DNA of 64,000 nucleotides from Anomaloglossus baeobatrachus (GCF_048569485.1 NW_027442251.1:310001-374000), one strand, 5' to 3'. Numbered from the stretch's first letter, positions 1 to 11,140 are shown. Notes: a model not told the origin generated them from the letters alone. Numbers and translations: made by a program.

Positions 1-1944
1 ATGGTGATAGATGGTGAAGGGTCTGCTGCACAAGTCTTGCCGTCCCCACGACTTGTGTGTCAATCCTCTGTCTGTCCAAGTTCCTCCACAGCTTCTGCAT
101 CCTCCACCTCATCTGGGTCCTCCACCTCCGCCCCAAGCCTGCCTGGTCAGGCCACCAGCGTTCTCACTGCGCAGAAGGAATCACGCACGCCTCATTACTA
201 TGCTGGCAGCAGAGCGCAACGGCATCAGGCGGTCTTTAGCTTGACATGTCTTGGGAATAAGAGTCACACAGCTGAGGAGTTGTGGTCAGCTCTGCGGTCC
301 GAGTTTAATAAATGGTTGTCTCCACTCAACCTGCAGCCTGGTAAGGCCGTGTGCGACAATGCTGCAAACCTGGGTGCGGCACTTCGCCTGGGCATTGTGA
401 CACACGTACCTTGTATGGCTCACGTGTTGAACCTTGTCGTCCAGCAATTTTTAACACACTATCCCGGCCTAGATGGCCTTCTGAACAGGGCACGAAAACT
501 GTCAGCTCACTTCCGCCGTTCAAGCGCCGCAGCAGAGCGACTTGCATCGCTCCAGAAGTCTTTCGGCCTGCCGGTTCATCGCCTGAAATGCGATGTGGCG
601 ACACGCTGGAATTCAACTCTCCACATGTTACAGCGACTGTGGCAGCACCGCAGAGCCCTGGTGCAATACGTCATGACGTATAGCCTGGGCCAACGAGATG
701 CAGAGGTGGGGCAGATCACCCTGATGGAGTGGTCTCAGATCAAGGACCTATGCACCCTTCTGCACAGTTTCGACATGGCGACGAATATGTTTAGCTCTGA
801 CAATGCCATTATCAGCATGACGATTCCAGTCATTTACATGCTGGAGCACACGCTAAACACTATTCGGAGTCAGGGGGTGGGACAACATGAAGGGGAGGGA
901 CTACAGGAGGATTCATATGCGCAAGGGACAACAACATCACCAAGGTCCAGACGTTCATCATCACCAACGCAGCAGGCATGGGACCATGAGGAACAGGGAT
1001 CGACAAGGGCGCATAGTAGCAGGCGAAATGTTGAGCAAGGTGCAGGAGAACATGAAGAAATGGAGGACGAACTGTCCATGGACATGGAAGACTCAGCGGA
1101 TGAGGGAGACCTTGGTCAAATTTCAGTTGAAAGAGGTTGGGGGGAGATGTCAGAGGAAGAAAGAACGGGTAGCACCTCTATGCCACAAACACAGCGTGGA
1201 CTTGGTCCGCATGGCTGCGCAAGACACATGAGTGCCTTTTTGTTGCACTACCTCCAACATGACAGTCGTATTGTCAAAATTAGAAGTGATGATGACTACT
1301 GGATTGCCACACTATTAGATCCCCGGTACAAGTCCAAATTTTGTGACATAATTCCAGCCATAGAAAGGGACGCACGTATGCAGGAGTATCAGCAGAAGCT
1401 GTTACTCGATCTTAGCTCGGCTTTTCCACCAAACAACCGTGCAGGTGCAGGGAGGGAATCTCCCAGTTGTAACTTGACAAACATGGGACGGTCTCGTCAT
1501 CTTCAACAGTCTACCCGTACCAGTAGGACCGTATCTGGTGCCGGTAACAGCAATTTTATGGAATCTTTTCATAATTTTTTTAGACCCTCTTTTGCAAGGC
1601 CACCAGAGACAACAAGTCTGACACATACTCAACGGCTGGAGAGGATGATACAGGAGTATCTCCAAATGAACATCGATGCCATGACTGTGCAACTGGAGCC
1701 TTGCTCCTTTTGGGCTTCAAACCTAGAAAAATGGCCAGAGCTCTCCAGTTACGCCTTGGAGATTTTGTCGTGTCCAGCTGCCAGCGTTGTCTCTGAACGT
1801 GTATTCAGTGCTGCTGGGTGTGTGCTGACAGATAAGCGCACGCGTCTGTCCAGTGACAATGTGGACAGACTGACGTTCATCAAAATGAACAAGTCATGGA
1901 TCCATAAGGAATTTACTACCCCTGTGTCATCCTGGGGAGAGTAA
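1..1944 (+). CDS. hAT-superfamily transposase (family hAT1), 5' end outside window
   Basis: An open frame of 647 codons runs from the window edge to a TAA at 1942-1944. It encodes the catalytic and dimerisation parts of a hAT (Ac/ZBED-like) transposase, the enzyme that excises and inserts its element in the nucleus. Visible landmarks are CDNAANL (acidic residue D119), the CMAH pair C138/H141, the TRWNST motif near residue 202, an acidic insertion around residues 345-375, and a C-terminal hAT dimerisation block with SERVFSAAG near residue 599 followed by DKRTRLSSDNVDRLTFIKMN. The first ATG coincides with base 1, so the true start is probably upstream. No BED zinc finger is visible. The usual DxW-type segment carrying the first catalytic Asp is not seen; a Ser/Thr/Pro-rich stretch (residues about 13-55) lies there. 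The frame is otherwise clean, suggesting a fairly young copy. The stop codon lies inside the first unit of the adjacent tandem array. Confidence 0.9.
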   Translation: MVIDGEGSAAQVLPSPRLVCQSSVCPSSSTASASSTSSGSSTSAPSLPGQATSVLTAQKESRTPHYYAGSRAQRHQAVFSLTCLGNKSHTAEELWSALRSEFNKWLSPLNLQPGKAVCDNAANLGAALRLGIVTHVPCMAHVLNLVVQQFLTHYPGLDGLLNRARKLSAHFRRSSAAAERLASLQKSFGLPVHRLKCDVATRWNSTLHMLQRLWQHRRALVQYVMTYSLGQRDAEVGQITLMEWSQIKDLCTLLHSFDMATNMFSSDNAIISMTIPVIYMLEHTLNTIRSQGVGQHEGEGLQEDSYAQGTTTSPRSRRSSSPTQQAWDHEEQGSTRAHSSRRNVEQGAGEHEEMEDELSMDMEDSADEGDLGQISVERGWGEMSEEERTGSTSMPQTQRGLGPHGCARHMSAFLLHYLQHDSRIVKIRSDDDYWIATLLDPRYKSKFCDIIPAIERDARMQEYQQKLLLDLSSAFPPNNRAGAGRESPSCNLTNMGRSRHLQQSTRTSRTVSGAGNSNFMESFHNFFRPSFARPPETTSLTHTQRLERMIQEYLQMNIDAMTVQLEPCSFWASNLEKWPELSSYALEILSCPAASVVSERVFSAAGCVLTDKRTRLSSDNVDRLTFIKMNKSWIHKEFTTPVSSWGE

Positions 1945-4900
1945 ATGCTTGTTGATTTGGAATGTGCTTGATGCAAATCAAAACATCCTGTTTGCAACTA
2001 GGGCCCAAGTGCTGCCACTGATGGGGTGGGTGTCTGTGTGGCCCAATTTTTGGAAAAAAGGGAGACTCCGCTTGGAGTAACCCTTGCTTGCTGTGTTTTT
2101 AAAAGAAGCCAAGATGAACAGAGCTGGGATCAGGAAAGACTTTGCTACCTACCCCGGTGTCATCCTGGGGACGGTTAAGAATAGCGTATTTTTGAATGTG
2201 CTTGATGCAAATGTAGCTGTGAAGTGTACAACTGGGGCACAACTGCTGCCACTGAAGGGGTGGGTGTGTGTGGGGCCCAATTTTTGGAAAAAAGGGAGAC
2301 TCCGCTTGGAGTAACCCTTGCTTGCTGTGTTTTTAAAAGAAGCCAAGATGAACAGAGCTGGGATCAGGAAAGACTTTGCTACCTACCCCGGTGTCATCCT
2401 GGGGACGGTTAATTATGGCGTATTTTTGAATGTGCTTGATGCAAATCAAAACATCCTGTTTGCAACTAGGGCCCAAGTGCTGCCACTGATGGGGTGGGTG
2501 TCTGTGTGGCCCAATTTTTGGAAAAAAGGGAGACTCCGCTTGGAGTAACCCTTGCTTGCTGTGTTTTTAAAAGAAGCCAAGATGAACAGAGCTGGGATCA
2601 GGAAAGACTTTGCTACCTACCCCGGTGTCATCCTGGGGACGGTTAAGAATAGCGTATTTTTGAATGTGCTTGATGCAAATGTAGCTGTGAAGTGTACAAC
2701 TGGGGCACAACTGCTGCCACTGAAGGGGTGGGTGTGTGTGGGGCCCAATTTTTGGAAAAAAGGGAGACTCCGCTTGGAGTAACCCTTGCTTGCTGTGTTT
2801 TTAAAAGAAGCCAAGATGAACAGAGCTGGGATCAGGAAAGACTTTGCTACCTACCCCGGTGTCATCCTGGGGACGGTTAATTATGGCGTATTTTTGAATG
2901 TGCTTGATGCAAATCAAAACATCCTGTTTGCAACTAGGGCCCAAGTGCTGCCACTGATGGGGTGGGTGTCTGTGTGGCCCAATTTTTGGAAAAAAGGGAG
3001 ACTCCACTTGGAGTAACCCTTGCTTGCTGTGTTTTTAAAAGAAGCCAAGATGAACAGAGCTGGGATCAGGAAAGACTTTGCTACCTACCCCGGTGTCATC
3101 CTGGGGACGGTTAAGAATAGCGTATTTTTGAATGTGCTTGATGCAAATGTAGCTGTGAAGTGTACAACTGGGGCACAACTGCTGCCACTGAAGGGGTGGG
3201 TGTGTGTGGGGCCCAATTTTTGGAAAAAAGGGAGACTCCGCTTGGAGTAACCCTTGCTTGCTGTGTTTTTAAAAGAAGCCAAGATGAACAGAGCTGGGAT
3301 CAGGAAAGACTTTGCTACCTACCCCGGTGTCATCCTGGGGACGGTTAATTATGGCGTATTTTTGAATGTGCTTGATGCAAATCAAAACATCCTGTTTGCA
3401 ACTAGGGCCCAAGTGCTGCCACTGATGGGGTGGGTGTCTGTGTGGCCCAATTTTTGGAAAAAAGGGAGACTCCGCTTGGAGTAACCCTTGCTTGCTGTGT
3501 TTTTAAAAGAAGCCAAGATGAACAGAGCTGGGATCAGGAAAGACTTTGCTACCTACCCCGGTGTCATCCTGGGGACGGTTAATTATGGCGTATTTTTGAA
3601 TGTGCTTGATGCAAATCAAAACATCCTGTTTGCAACTAGGGCCCAAGTGCTTCCACTGATGGGGTGGGTGTCTGTGTGGCCCAATTTTTGGAAAAAAGGG
3701 AGACTCCGCTTGGAGTAACCCTTGCTTGCTGTGTTTTTAAAAGAAGCCAAGATGAACAGAGCTGGGATCAGGAAAGACTTTGCTACCTACCCCGGTGTCA
3801 TCCTGGGGACGGTTAATTATGGCGAATTTTGGAATGTGCTTGATGGAAATCAAAACATCCTGTTTGCAACTAGGGCCCAAGTGCTGCCACTGATGGGGTG
3901 GGTGTCTGTGTGGCCCAATTTTTGGAAAAAAGGGAGACTCCGCTTGGAGTAACCCTTGCTTGCTGTGTTTTTAAAAGAAGCCAAGATGAACAGAGCTGGG
4001 ATCAGGAAAGACTTTGCTACCTACCCCGGTGTCATCCTGGGGACGGTTAATTATGGCGTATTTTTGAATGTGCTTGATGCAAATCAAAACATCCTGTTTG
4101 CAACTAGGGCCCAAGTGCTGCCACTGATGGGGTGGGTGTCTGTGTGGCCCAATTTTTGGAAAAAAGGGAGACTCCGCTTGGAGTAACCCTTGCTTGCTGT
4201 GTTTTTAAAAGAAGCCAAGATGAACAGAGCTGGGATCAGGAAAGACTTTGCTACCTACCCCGGTGTCATCCTGGGGACGGTTAATTATGGCGTATTTTTG
4301 AATGTGCTTGATGCAAATCAAAACATCCTGTTTGCAACTAGGGCCCAAGTGCTGCCACTGATGGGGTGGGTGTCTGTGTGGCCCAATTTTTGGAAAAAAG
4401 GGAGACTCCGCTTGGAGTAACCCTTGCTTGCTGTGTTTTTAAAAGAAGCCAAGATGAACAAGTCATGGGTCAGCAAAGACTTTATCTACCTACCCCGGTG
4501 TCATCCTGGGGACGGATAAGAATGGCGTATTTTTGAATGTGCTTGATGCAAATCAAAACATCCTGTTTGCAACAAGGGCCCAAGTCCTGCCACTGATGGG
4601 GTGGGTGTCTGTGTGGCCCAATTTTTGGAAAAAAGGGAGACTCCGCTTGGAGTAACCCTTGCTTGCTGTGTTTTTAAAAGAAGCCAAGATGAACAGAGCT
4701 GGGATCAGGAAAGACTTTGCTACCTACCCCGGTGTCATCCTGGGGACGGTTAATTATGGCGTATTTTTGAATTTGCTTGATGCAAATCAAAACATCCTGT
4801 TTGCAACTAGGGCCCAAGTGCTGCCACTGATGGGGTGGGTGTCTGTGTGGCCCAATTTTTGGAAAAAAGGGAGACTCCGCTTGGAGTAACCCTTGCTTGC

Positions 4901-5120
4901 TGTGTTTTTAAAAGAAGCCAAGATGAACAGAGCTGGGATCAGGAAAGACTTTGCTACTTACCCCGGTGTCATCCTGGGGACGGTTAAGAATAGCGTATTT
5001 TTGAATGTGCTTGATGCAAATGTAGCTGTGAAGTGTACAACTGGGGCACAACTGCTGCCACTGAAGGGGTGGGTGTGTGTGGGGCCCAATTTTTGGAAAA
5101 AAGGGAGACTCCGCTTGGAG
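1870..5120 (+). repeat. 234-bp tandem array of hAT1, about 14 units
   Basis: Units recur every 234 bp, with identical phase points at 2084, 2318, 2552, 2786, 3020, 3254, 3488, 3722, 3956, 4190, 4424 (235 bp), 4659 and 4893. Unit zero overlaps the last ~75 bp of the transposase frame. Two main types occur: A (aagaatagcg, then gtagctgtgaag) and B (aattatggcg, then atcaaaacatcc). The order is B0 A B A B A B B B B B C B A. Type C keeps the coding-like string aacaagtcatgg. Each unit carries one CCCAATTTTTGG. Every unit can be read as a 76-codon frame starting at TTG, but this is a by-product of the repeat, not a gene. Confidence 0.95.
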
Positions 5121-5452
5121 TCACCTTGCGGTGTTTTACATGATTTTAGAATGGCGTGCCATGCCTATATCTGTGTGTCCTCCTCTTTTTCCTTGTCCAG
5201 CTGTTTTGTTTTCGCATGAGTATATGTCCTTGTCACTTTCCCATGTGTTTGTGTTGTGTTGTGAGTTGTTTGTCACCTTTTGGACACCTTTGAGGGTGTT
5301 TTCTAGGTGTTTTACTGTGTTTGTGATTGCCTGCCATTGTTTCCTATTGGCTCGAGTTCGGTTCGTCGAACGTTCGACGAGCCGAACTCGAACAGGAGCT
5401 CCGTTCGGCGAACCGACCTCGAGCCGAACCGGGACCGGTTCGCTCATCTCTA
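5121..5452 (+). repeat. hAT1 3' subterminal region and terminal inverted repeat
   Basis: Unique sequence follows the array, then a GC-rich foldback-prone segment. It contains a perfect 18-nt palindrome at 5363-5380 centred on AACGTT, then GAACCGG-type inverted motifs, ending in GCTCATCTCTA. Near-identical copies lie at 44865-45196 and 48281-48612. Confidence 0.8.
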
Positions 5453-5830
5453 CTCCTGGACATAGCATTCGAATTACCAGGTCCCTGAAGGCTGAAATGC
5501 GTAGTGGCCGGAAATCATGAACAATTACAATGGGCGTATGTGCTGTAGATCCTGCGTCAGTTGTAGCTTGGAACTTTGTCTTTTCACGGATTTGCCCGTC
5601 TCTCATGGTGTTGGGCTATTTTCGGATCAAAATGGTGTGTCCCTCCTTGGCCCGTATCATGGGTTATTTCAGGGGCAAATTTAACTCTCTTAGCACTTTT
5701 CTCCTTAATTGTGGCCGTTGAATTGTGGGGTCAAGGTCTATCCAACCAGCATATTTGTTGTTTTTCAGACAATTTAGGGCTCGTGCATAGTAATAATAAC
5801 ACAGGTTTCCAAGGGTAAAAATTTTTGAAA
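5453..5830. other. Flank of hAT1, no gene seen
   Basis: Nothing recognisable was found between the hAT1 end and the first trace of the decayed gene. Short open frames on both strands show no family resemblance. Confidence 0.5.
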
Positions 5831-5927
5831 GATGTGATTTTTTTCATACTTTTGATCATTGGACTCAGTAAAAATATTGAAAAAATATCATCACGTACAG
5901 TTTTTTCACAAACACTGATTCTATAGG

Positions 5928-6667
5928 TGTTAGGGCCAGGTGGACGGGCAGACCCAGGAGGTGGATCCACTGGGCCGAACACCTTAATGAAGGCAAGGGG
6001 TCCGGTAGCCGGAGCACTACGGGTAGCAGGACAGTCCGTGCAAAAGAGTGGAATGGAGAAGTCCCTGGGACCACGGAGTCACTGATGGTAGTCCGGGTGA
6101 CGGAGCTCAGGTTCGGAGGCCGAGATGTCAGGCAGAGTCCGGAACTGATGGAGCGAGAGGACGGGTCACCACAGGGATCAGAGATGGTACGGACTGACGG
6201 GATGGCAGATAGTCAGCGTTCGGGGTTCGGAAATCGGCAGGACCGGATGGCGAGGCAGGAGCGGCTCTAGAAGAGAGATAGGTAAGTATATCACAGAGAC
6301 ACAAGGAGACCTGACTCCTAGCTTAGGAAACACGAAGAACAGGCCCCGCCCACTTGGACATTAAACCCCTTTATACCCTGTACCTGTGTGTTCAATTTCC
6401 TGTCAGTGGACGCTGGCCCTTTAAGAGAGGGTCAATGACCGCGCGCGCGCCCTAATGCGCATGCGCGAGGCCCGGGTGCCAGAAGCCAGGGCAGGGAGCG
6501 GTGTATAGGAAGCAGGGGAGCCGGCCTGGAGCAGGGCTGCCGACGGGCGCCGGGAGCGGGGACCGGGCCGCCTGGGGACCGCAGGTGGTGGAGGCTGGAG
6601 ACCGTGGAGCGGGGGATGTCTGCCAGAGGAGCCGGGGAGCGAAGCAGGGGACCCGGAGAGCGTGACA
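5928..6667 (+). mobile_element. Solo LTR 1 (LTR retrotransposon fossil)
   Basis: 740 bp with TG...CA ends (TGTTAGGGCC ... GCGTGACA), flanked by the 5-bp duplication atagg at 5923-5927 and 6668-6672. It contains a TTTATA-like box and a CpG-rich second half. No internal coding region is present, so it is a solo LTR of a Gypsy- or ERV-like element. Orientation is tentative. Confidence 0.82.
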
Positions 6668-6884
6668 ATAGGTTTCCAAAAGGTTAGAATTCTGAAAAGA
6701 TTCCCTCCATACTTTTCTGAAGATGGTGCTCTAGTGTATTCAAGCGATGTTCCTGTGCTGATGGAAAATGTAACATTAAGTACAATGTGAGCGAGTGGAG
6801 ACACGTCATTGTTTCATCCAAAAAGTCTGAAAGCTGTGCTACTGCTCAATGGCAGTAAGTATTCTTCAGTGTGTGTAGGGCATG

Positions 6885-7798
6885 TGTCGCGGGCAGAGGG
6901 GCCACGCACGCTACGCTCGGGTTCGGGGACTTCTGCTGCTGCTGCTGCTCGGTGGCTCGAGCGGAGGGCCAGATCCGGGGACTCGAGCAGCGCTCCTCGC
7001 CCACGAGTGAAAAGGGGGTGGTTTGTTTGGGGAGATAGTTAGTGACGTCACCCACAGGTCGTGGTGATAATGGGCACCACCACTGCTGGTGACGGGGATC
7101 CCGGGAGCGATGGCAGGGAGCAGCTAGGATGTTGGTTCCCCCTCCGTGGGTAGGGGTTGGTGATCCCGGGGCCCGGTGGCGGTACGGGGAGGCTGGATGG
7201 CTGGGGTGTACATACCGAGGGAGCCCGTTTGCCCGCAGGCGCTGGCCCTTGGATCTCTAGCCTATGGCGGTGGCTTTTTATCCTCACGGTGTGGACGGTT
7301 GCCTTCTGTCGGGTCTTGGGTGTTAGGGAACCCCTGGGATTCCGGTCACTCTCGGATTTGACCATTGTCGGCGGCTCCTAGCCTGGTCAGGGTCCAATGG
7401 CCCTGCCTTTGTGCTTGGTACAGATCCGCTCACCGGTTCAGTTCCCCTCGGGTCACCGCCCGTCCCCGGTCCTACGGTTCAGCTGACTTGTACCACCTCC
7501 TGCAGACGGCCACCACCGTCTGCCGACCTTGCTGACAGTGCCTGGGCTCCTACCCAGACACTAACAGTTTCTGTCCTCTCACTTTCCACTACAAAACTAA
7601 ACTAACTGCTTTTTCCCGCCTCCAGGCCTGTGAACTCCTCGGTGGGTGGGGCCAACCGCCTGGCTCCGCCCCACCTGGTGTGGACATCAGACCCTGGAGG
7701 AGGCAACAAGGATTTTGTGTGACTGATGTAGACTATCCAGGGGAGGGGGTGTGTGTGATTTTGTGTTTGTGACTACCTGGCTAGTCCAGGGCGTCACA
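6885..7798 (-). mobile_element. Solo LTR 2 (LTR retrotransposon fossil)
   Basis: 914 bp, flanked by the 4-bp duplication catg at 6881-6884 and 7799-7802. Read on the minus strand it begins TGTGACGCCCTGG and ends GCGACA, the same opening as solo LTR 3, so it probably belongs to a related Gypsy-like family. No internal region is present. Confidence 0.8.
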
Positions 7799-7994
7799 CA
7801 TGCTATGCACTTGGAAGAAAGCTGTGAGAATTTAGACTTTATTCTCAAGAAACTTAACTACAAGGAGCATGGATGGTCAATATGTGGTGGTCTAAAAATG
7901 TTCTCATTGCTTCTTGGGCAGCAAGGAGGATATATTAAATACCCATGCTGTTCTGCCTCATGGCAGCCTGCTAATAGTCATTCATTGAAATTTC

Positions 7995-8630
7995 TGTTAC
8001 AACCCCTAGAGGTCATTGTTATTCTTTTGAATTGCTGAGTTTCCCTTTAAGCTAAATGTATTCTGGGTAAGGAATGCCTCCCTGAGCTGAGAAGAAGCCT
8101 GCAGCCATTTTCTCTTTGGATTTGTCAGGAAAGGACATGCCGACTTACCTCTCTGTACATTCACCCCTGCCTAGTGTAATCCGGTGAGCAAAGCAAATTA
8201 CATGTGTTAGTGATAGAATCCTAGATGGAAGAGTGTAGTAAATGCATTGTACATTGTACTTCTACACCTTTAGTGTCATCCCTGTCTTGTTTGTCTAGAT
8301 AAGATTTCTATGTATTGCAGATGCAGTGACCTTTCACCTACATTCTCGTAAGTACTGCATCTCATGTACTGTTATGCTATGTTAACTCTGTATTAACACT
8401 GTACTGACTGTAATCATTTTCTTGTTATAGTTTTTACCCGTATAAAACAGTATCTTGGATATACCGTATTCTGTCTTCAACTGCATCTTGGATATTCCTA
8501 TATTCACTGTATATTCCATGTATACTGCAATCAAGTTCACGTTACCAGCTAATAAATCAAGGCTATTGAACTCCACAGTCTGTTTATTTGAAATGTGAAC
8601 TAGGGTTTAGCTGTATGCTAGAGATTCACA
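7995..8630 (+). mobile_element. LTR-like insertion 4
   Basis: A 636-bp block begins TGTTACAACC, ends GATTCACA, and separates two blocks of the decayed gene. It has AATAAA at about 8550 near its 3' end, as in LTRs. A clear target duplication is not visible, so the exact ends are uncertain. Confidence 0.5.
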
Positions 8631-8921
8631 GCATTACGTAAAAGAAGGCAGAACACATGCTTTTTGTGTGAATTGGAAAGCCAGGTTAGGACTCTTCACT
8701 GGAGCAAAAAAAATTGGCCAACAAGAACATCTTTGTAACCGGGACTCAAGAACATTGTTGCATAAAGCTTAGTTGATCCCACCTAAAGTTCTCTTGCCAC
8801 CACTCCACTGTAAGCTTGGACTGATGAAGCTGTTTGTGAAAGCGCTACTGAAAGAAGGAGAGATGTTTAAGTACCTGTGTACCAAGTTTCAGGGACTGTC
8901 AGAATCAAGTCTGAAGGAAGG

Positions 8922-9714
8922 TGTGATGCCCTGGCAAAACCAGGTAGTTACAGATAGGCCCCCGCACAACACCTTTCCTCACTTAGGAAACACACAGCCG
9001 ACCTGAAACCCTAGTCACCTAGGACCCTGAAGCCAGGACCGAAACCAGCGGCCTAGCTAATTAAATGATTGAGGGCAGGATTATAGGTCCTATCCCACCT
9101 AAAGTCCCTCAAAGAAGACAACAGCCCACTGATAGGGATAAGGCCACCGCCAGGGCCCTTAGATCCCACGGGCCAGCGCCTGCGGGCACGGCTCCTTAGG
9201 CCATATCCAGCCGGGAGCGGACTCCTGAGTTCCAGACCAGGCAGTCCACCATACACAAAAACAAGTGCAGAGTAAAGGACAGCGACCACCAGCCTGGGTG
9301 GGGGACCTGAATGCAACCGGCCGGGGCGGCAGGCCACCAGCACCTTTGGTTTACCGAAAGACTCGTGTGATTCATTTACTGTGAGTAACCAAACATCCCC
9401 CTGCTTGCTCAGGCGCGCCGGCCCTTGCGATCACCATACCCTGCACAAAGACACTGGGCCCCGGGGCAATCATCCCTACACACGGAGGGGTTAACATCCA
9501 GCTGCCACTACATCTCTCCCGGGTATCCCATAACGGCAGCGGTGGTGTCCCACCTCACCACACACCGTTGGTGGCGTCACAAACTTAATACGGCCTAGCC
9601 CATACATCTACATTCCTCCTTTTATTCGACATGTCCGCGAGACCCCCGGGTCGAGCCACTCTCTTAGAAGGTCTGGATCCGACCAACGGCGGCTGCTGGC
9701 ACAGGGGCAGCACA
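8922..9714 (+). mobile_element. Solo LTR 3 (LTR retrotransposon fossil)
   Basis: 793 bp from TGTGATGCCCTGG to GGGCAGCACA. The flanks are aagg (8918-8921) and aaag (9715-9718), a 4-bp duplication with one mismatch. The opening matches the minus-strand start of solo LTR 2 and the LTR-like block at 41914. No internal coding sequence is present. Confidence 0.7.
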
Positions 9715-10170
9715 AAAGCATTTTTGTGGGTTCGGATATTCAGAAACCCATGAATGAAGGATGACGTGTTTTAAACAATAATGAAAACTGTTGAAAAAAG
9801 GGCTTGGGACTCTTTGAAAGAAGCAATAAATACGTTTCTAGGTAACAACAAAGAATCAAAATTTAAGTCCATCGTGGAGAACATGCTGAAACGTTTCAAA
9901 GCCTTGGGTTGTCTAATGAATTTGAAGTTACATTTTTTACATTCCTATTTGGACTACTTGTCTGAAAACCTTGGTGCTGGTGGGAAGAACAAGAAGGTTT
10001 TCATCGGAATATCAAGGAGATGGAACGACGATACCAAAGTAAATGAAACGTGAACATGATTGCCGGATGCTTCACAGAGAAGATCCACAGGCCTTCTATA
10101 AGAGAAAAGGGGGATTTAGAGAAAAGGAAAAAGTGCAAGAATAAATTTCTAATAAAGTTGCAGAATGACT

Positions 10171-10680
10171 GTACAATAAATAAATGTATTTTATATATAA
10201 AATTGTGAATATTTTTGGTTACAATAAGTATTTTTCTTGTTCATGTCACTTGTATGTAACTTCACACATGGATTGTACAAAATCAATATTTGATGGTTAA
10301 AAAAAAAATATTTTTTTTTTTTTTAAATCAGGACATTAGAAAACATAATAATCAGTCACTGGATTTGAAGTTTCATAAACCAAAATTTTACATAGCTGTG
10401 TAATTTGTCGGGCACCCACCGACAATAGAATAGCGCCAGATTTAGGAAGCTGGCTGAGGTCTGCAAAGTCTGTAGCCAGGTGACAAAATTGTCCAACCTG
10501 GGTTTCTTCCTTAAGTAGTCTCTGGTATGATGATATGGTATAATCCTGGCAGCCGGAGTCGAAATCCCTAGATTGCGGTTATGATCTCCAATCGGAATTG
10601 GAGCCCCTAGATTGAAGCCATGTAGCCAAGTGATCCTCTAGTTGAAGCCAAAGTCCCTAGACCGAGTCCACAAGGCATCA
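10171..10680. other. Unassigned stretch before the palindrome
   Basis: It holds an A-run/T-run pair at about 10298-10325, which can fold back, then sequence with loosely repeated phrases around ctagattg/gaagcc (10560-10660). No gene is seen. It ends where copy A lacks ~172 bp that copy B retains (about 53883-54054). Confidence 0.5.
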
Positions 10681-11029
10681 AGCTGCATGGATAATGTTCA
10701 TTTAAATGATGTGGATAGAAAGACTGAAGATATCTACATGTAGTCTGAAATCCATCATGAATCAATACTATTTTACACAGTCATAAGCAGCCCATGGGCA
10801 TTCACCTGCATTCAAACCAATAACAGCTCATAGACCAGACAATCCATCTACCTCTGGACCAAAGACAGGAAGTTAAATCCACTGCCTGCGGTAACCAACT
10901 TAATCCTATAGGCTACTCACACAACAAACCCAACAGAAAGGAAAAAAACATGGCTTCGATTATCCATCCAATGAAAACGCATAACCATTGTGAGCCATTG
11001 GACAATGCAATTGGACACTTGGTGACATG

Positions 11030-11140
11030 GTGCACGGCCCAATGAATCAAGTCTTTACTTCATATTCACGGTTTAAGCCCTTGGGTTCTAATGTGCCCAG
11101 AGTACATATCCAGAAAGATTCTCTTTCTTTGAGCTAAACA
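11030..11140 (-). mobile_element. Penelope-like element 3' coding tail (inverted copy)
   Basis: On the minus strand this reads LKERESFWICTLGTLEPKGLN..., resembling the C-terminal end of the GIY-YIG endonuclease region of Penelope-like retroelements. It faces a plus-strand copy at 11195-11440, forming a nested inverted repeat with ~100-bp arms inside the large arm. Confidence 0.6.

Larger units (their letters stand above)
1..5452 (+). mobile_element. hAT1 DNA transposon, 3' portion
   Basis: This joins the transposase, the 234-bp array and the terminal segment into one element. The right end is the hAT-like terminus GCTCATCTCTA at 5442-5452 (TAGAGATGAGC read inward), followed by ctcctgga as the candidate 8-bp target duplication. 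The 5' end lies outside the window, so the duplication cannot be confirmed. Confidence 0.75.
5831..10170 (+). pseudogene. Decayed multi-copy gene of unknown class, interrupted by LTRs
   Basis: Conceptual translation shows blocks of a protein family that I recall from many animal genomes as multi-copy predicted proteins of unknown function, probably carried by a mobile element. Recognisable blocks include SEDGALVYSSDVPVLMENV (about 6710-6780), SLKAVLLLNGSKYSSV, HAMHLEESCENLDFILKKLN with LLGQQGGYIKYPC (7799-7960), VLLPPLHCKLGLMKLFVKAL (about 8785-8850) and EKRAWDSLKEAINTFLGN with MLKRFKALGCLMNLKLHFLHS (9781-9960). The tail resembles that family's ADYCWML..R end. Four LTR-type insertions separate the blocks at 5928-6667, 6885-7798, 7995-8630 and 8922-9714. 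I cannot assign its class, so I treat it as a fossil. It is clearly non-functional. A second copy is at 48991-53372. Confidence 0.7.

Noticed and set aside
2084-5219. Repeated 76-codon frames, which might look like a tandem peptide gene family
   Set aside because: They begin at TTG, arise from the 234-bp unit, contain coding-end and UTR sequence in different frames, and have no promoter or ATG pattern.
5136-5606. 156-codon minus-strand frame across the hAT1 end
   Set aside because: It spans the terminal repeat and external flank, so it cannot be an ancestral coding unit.
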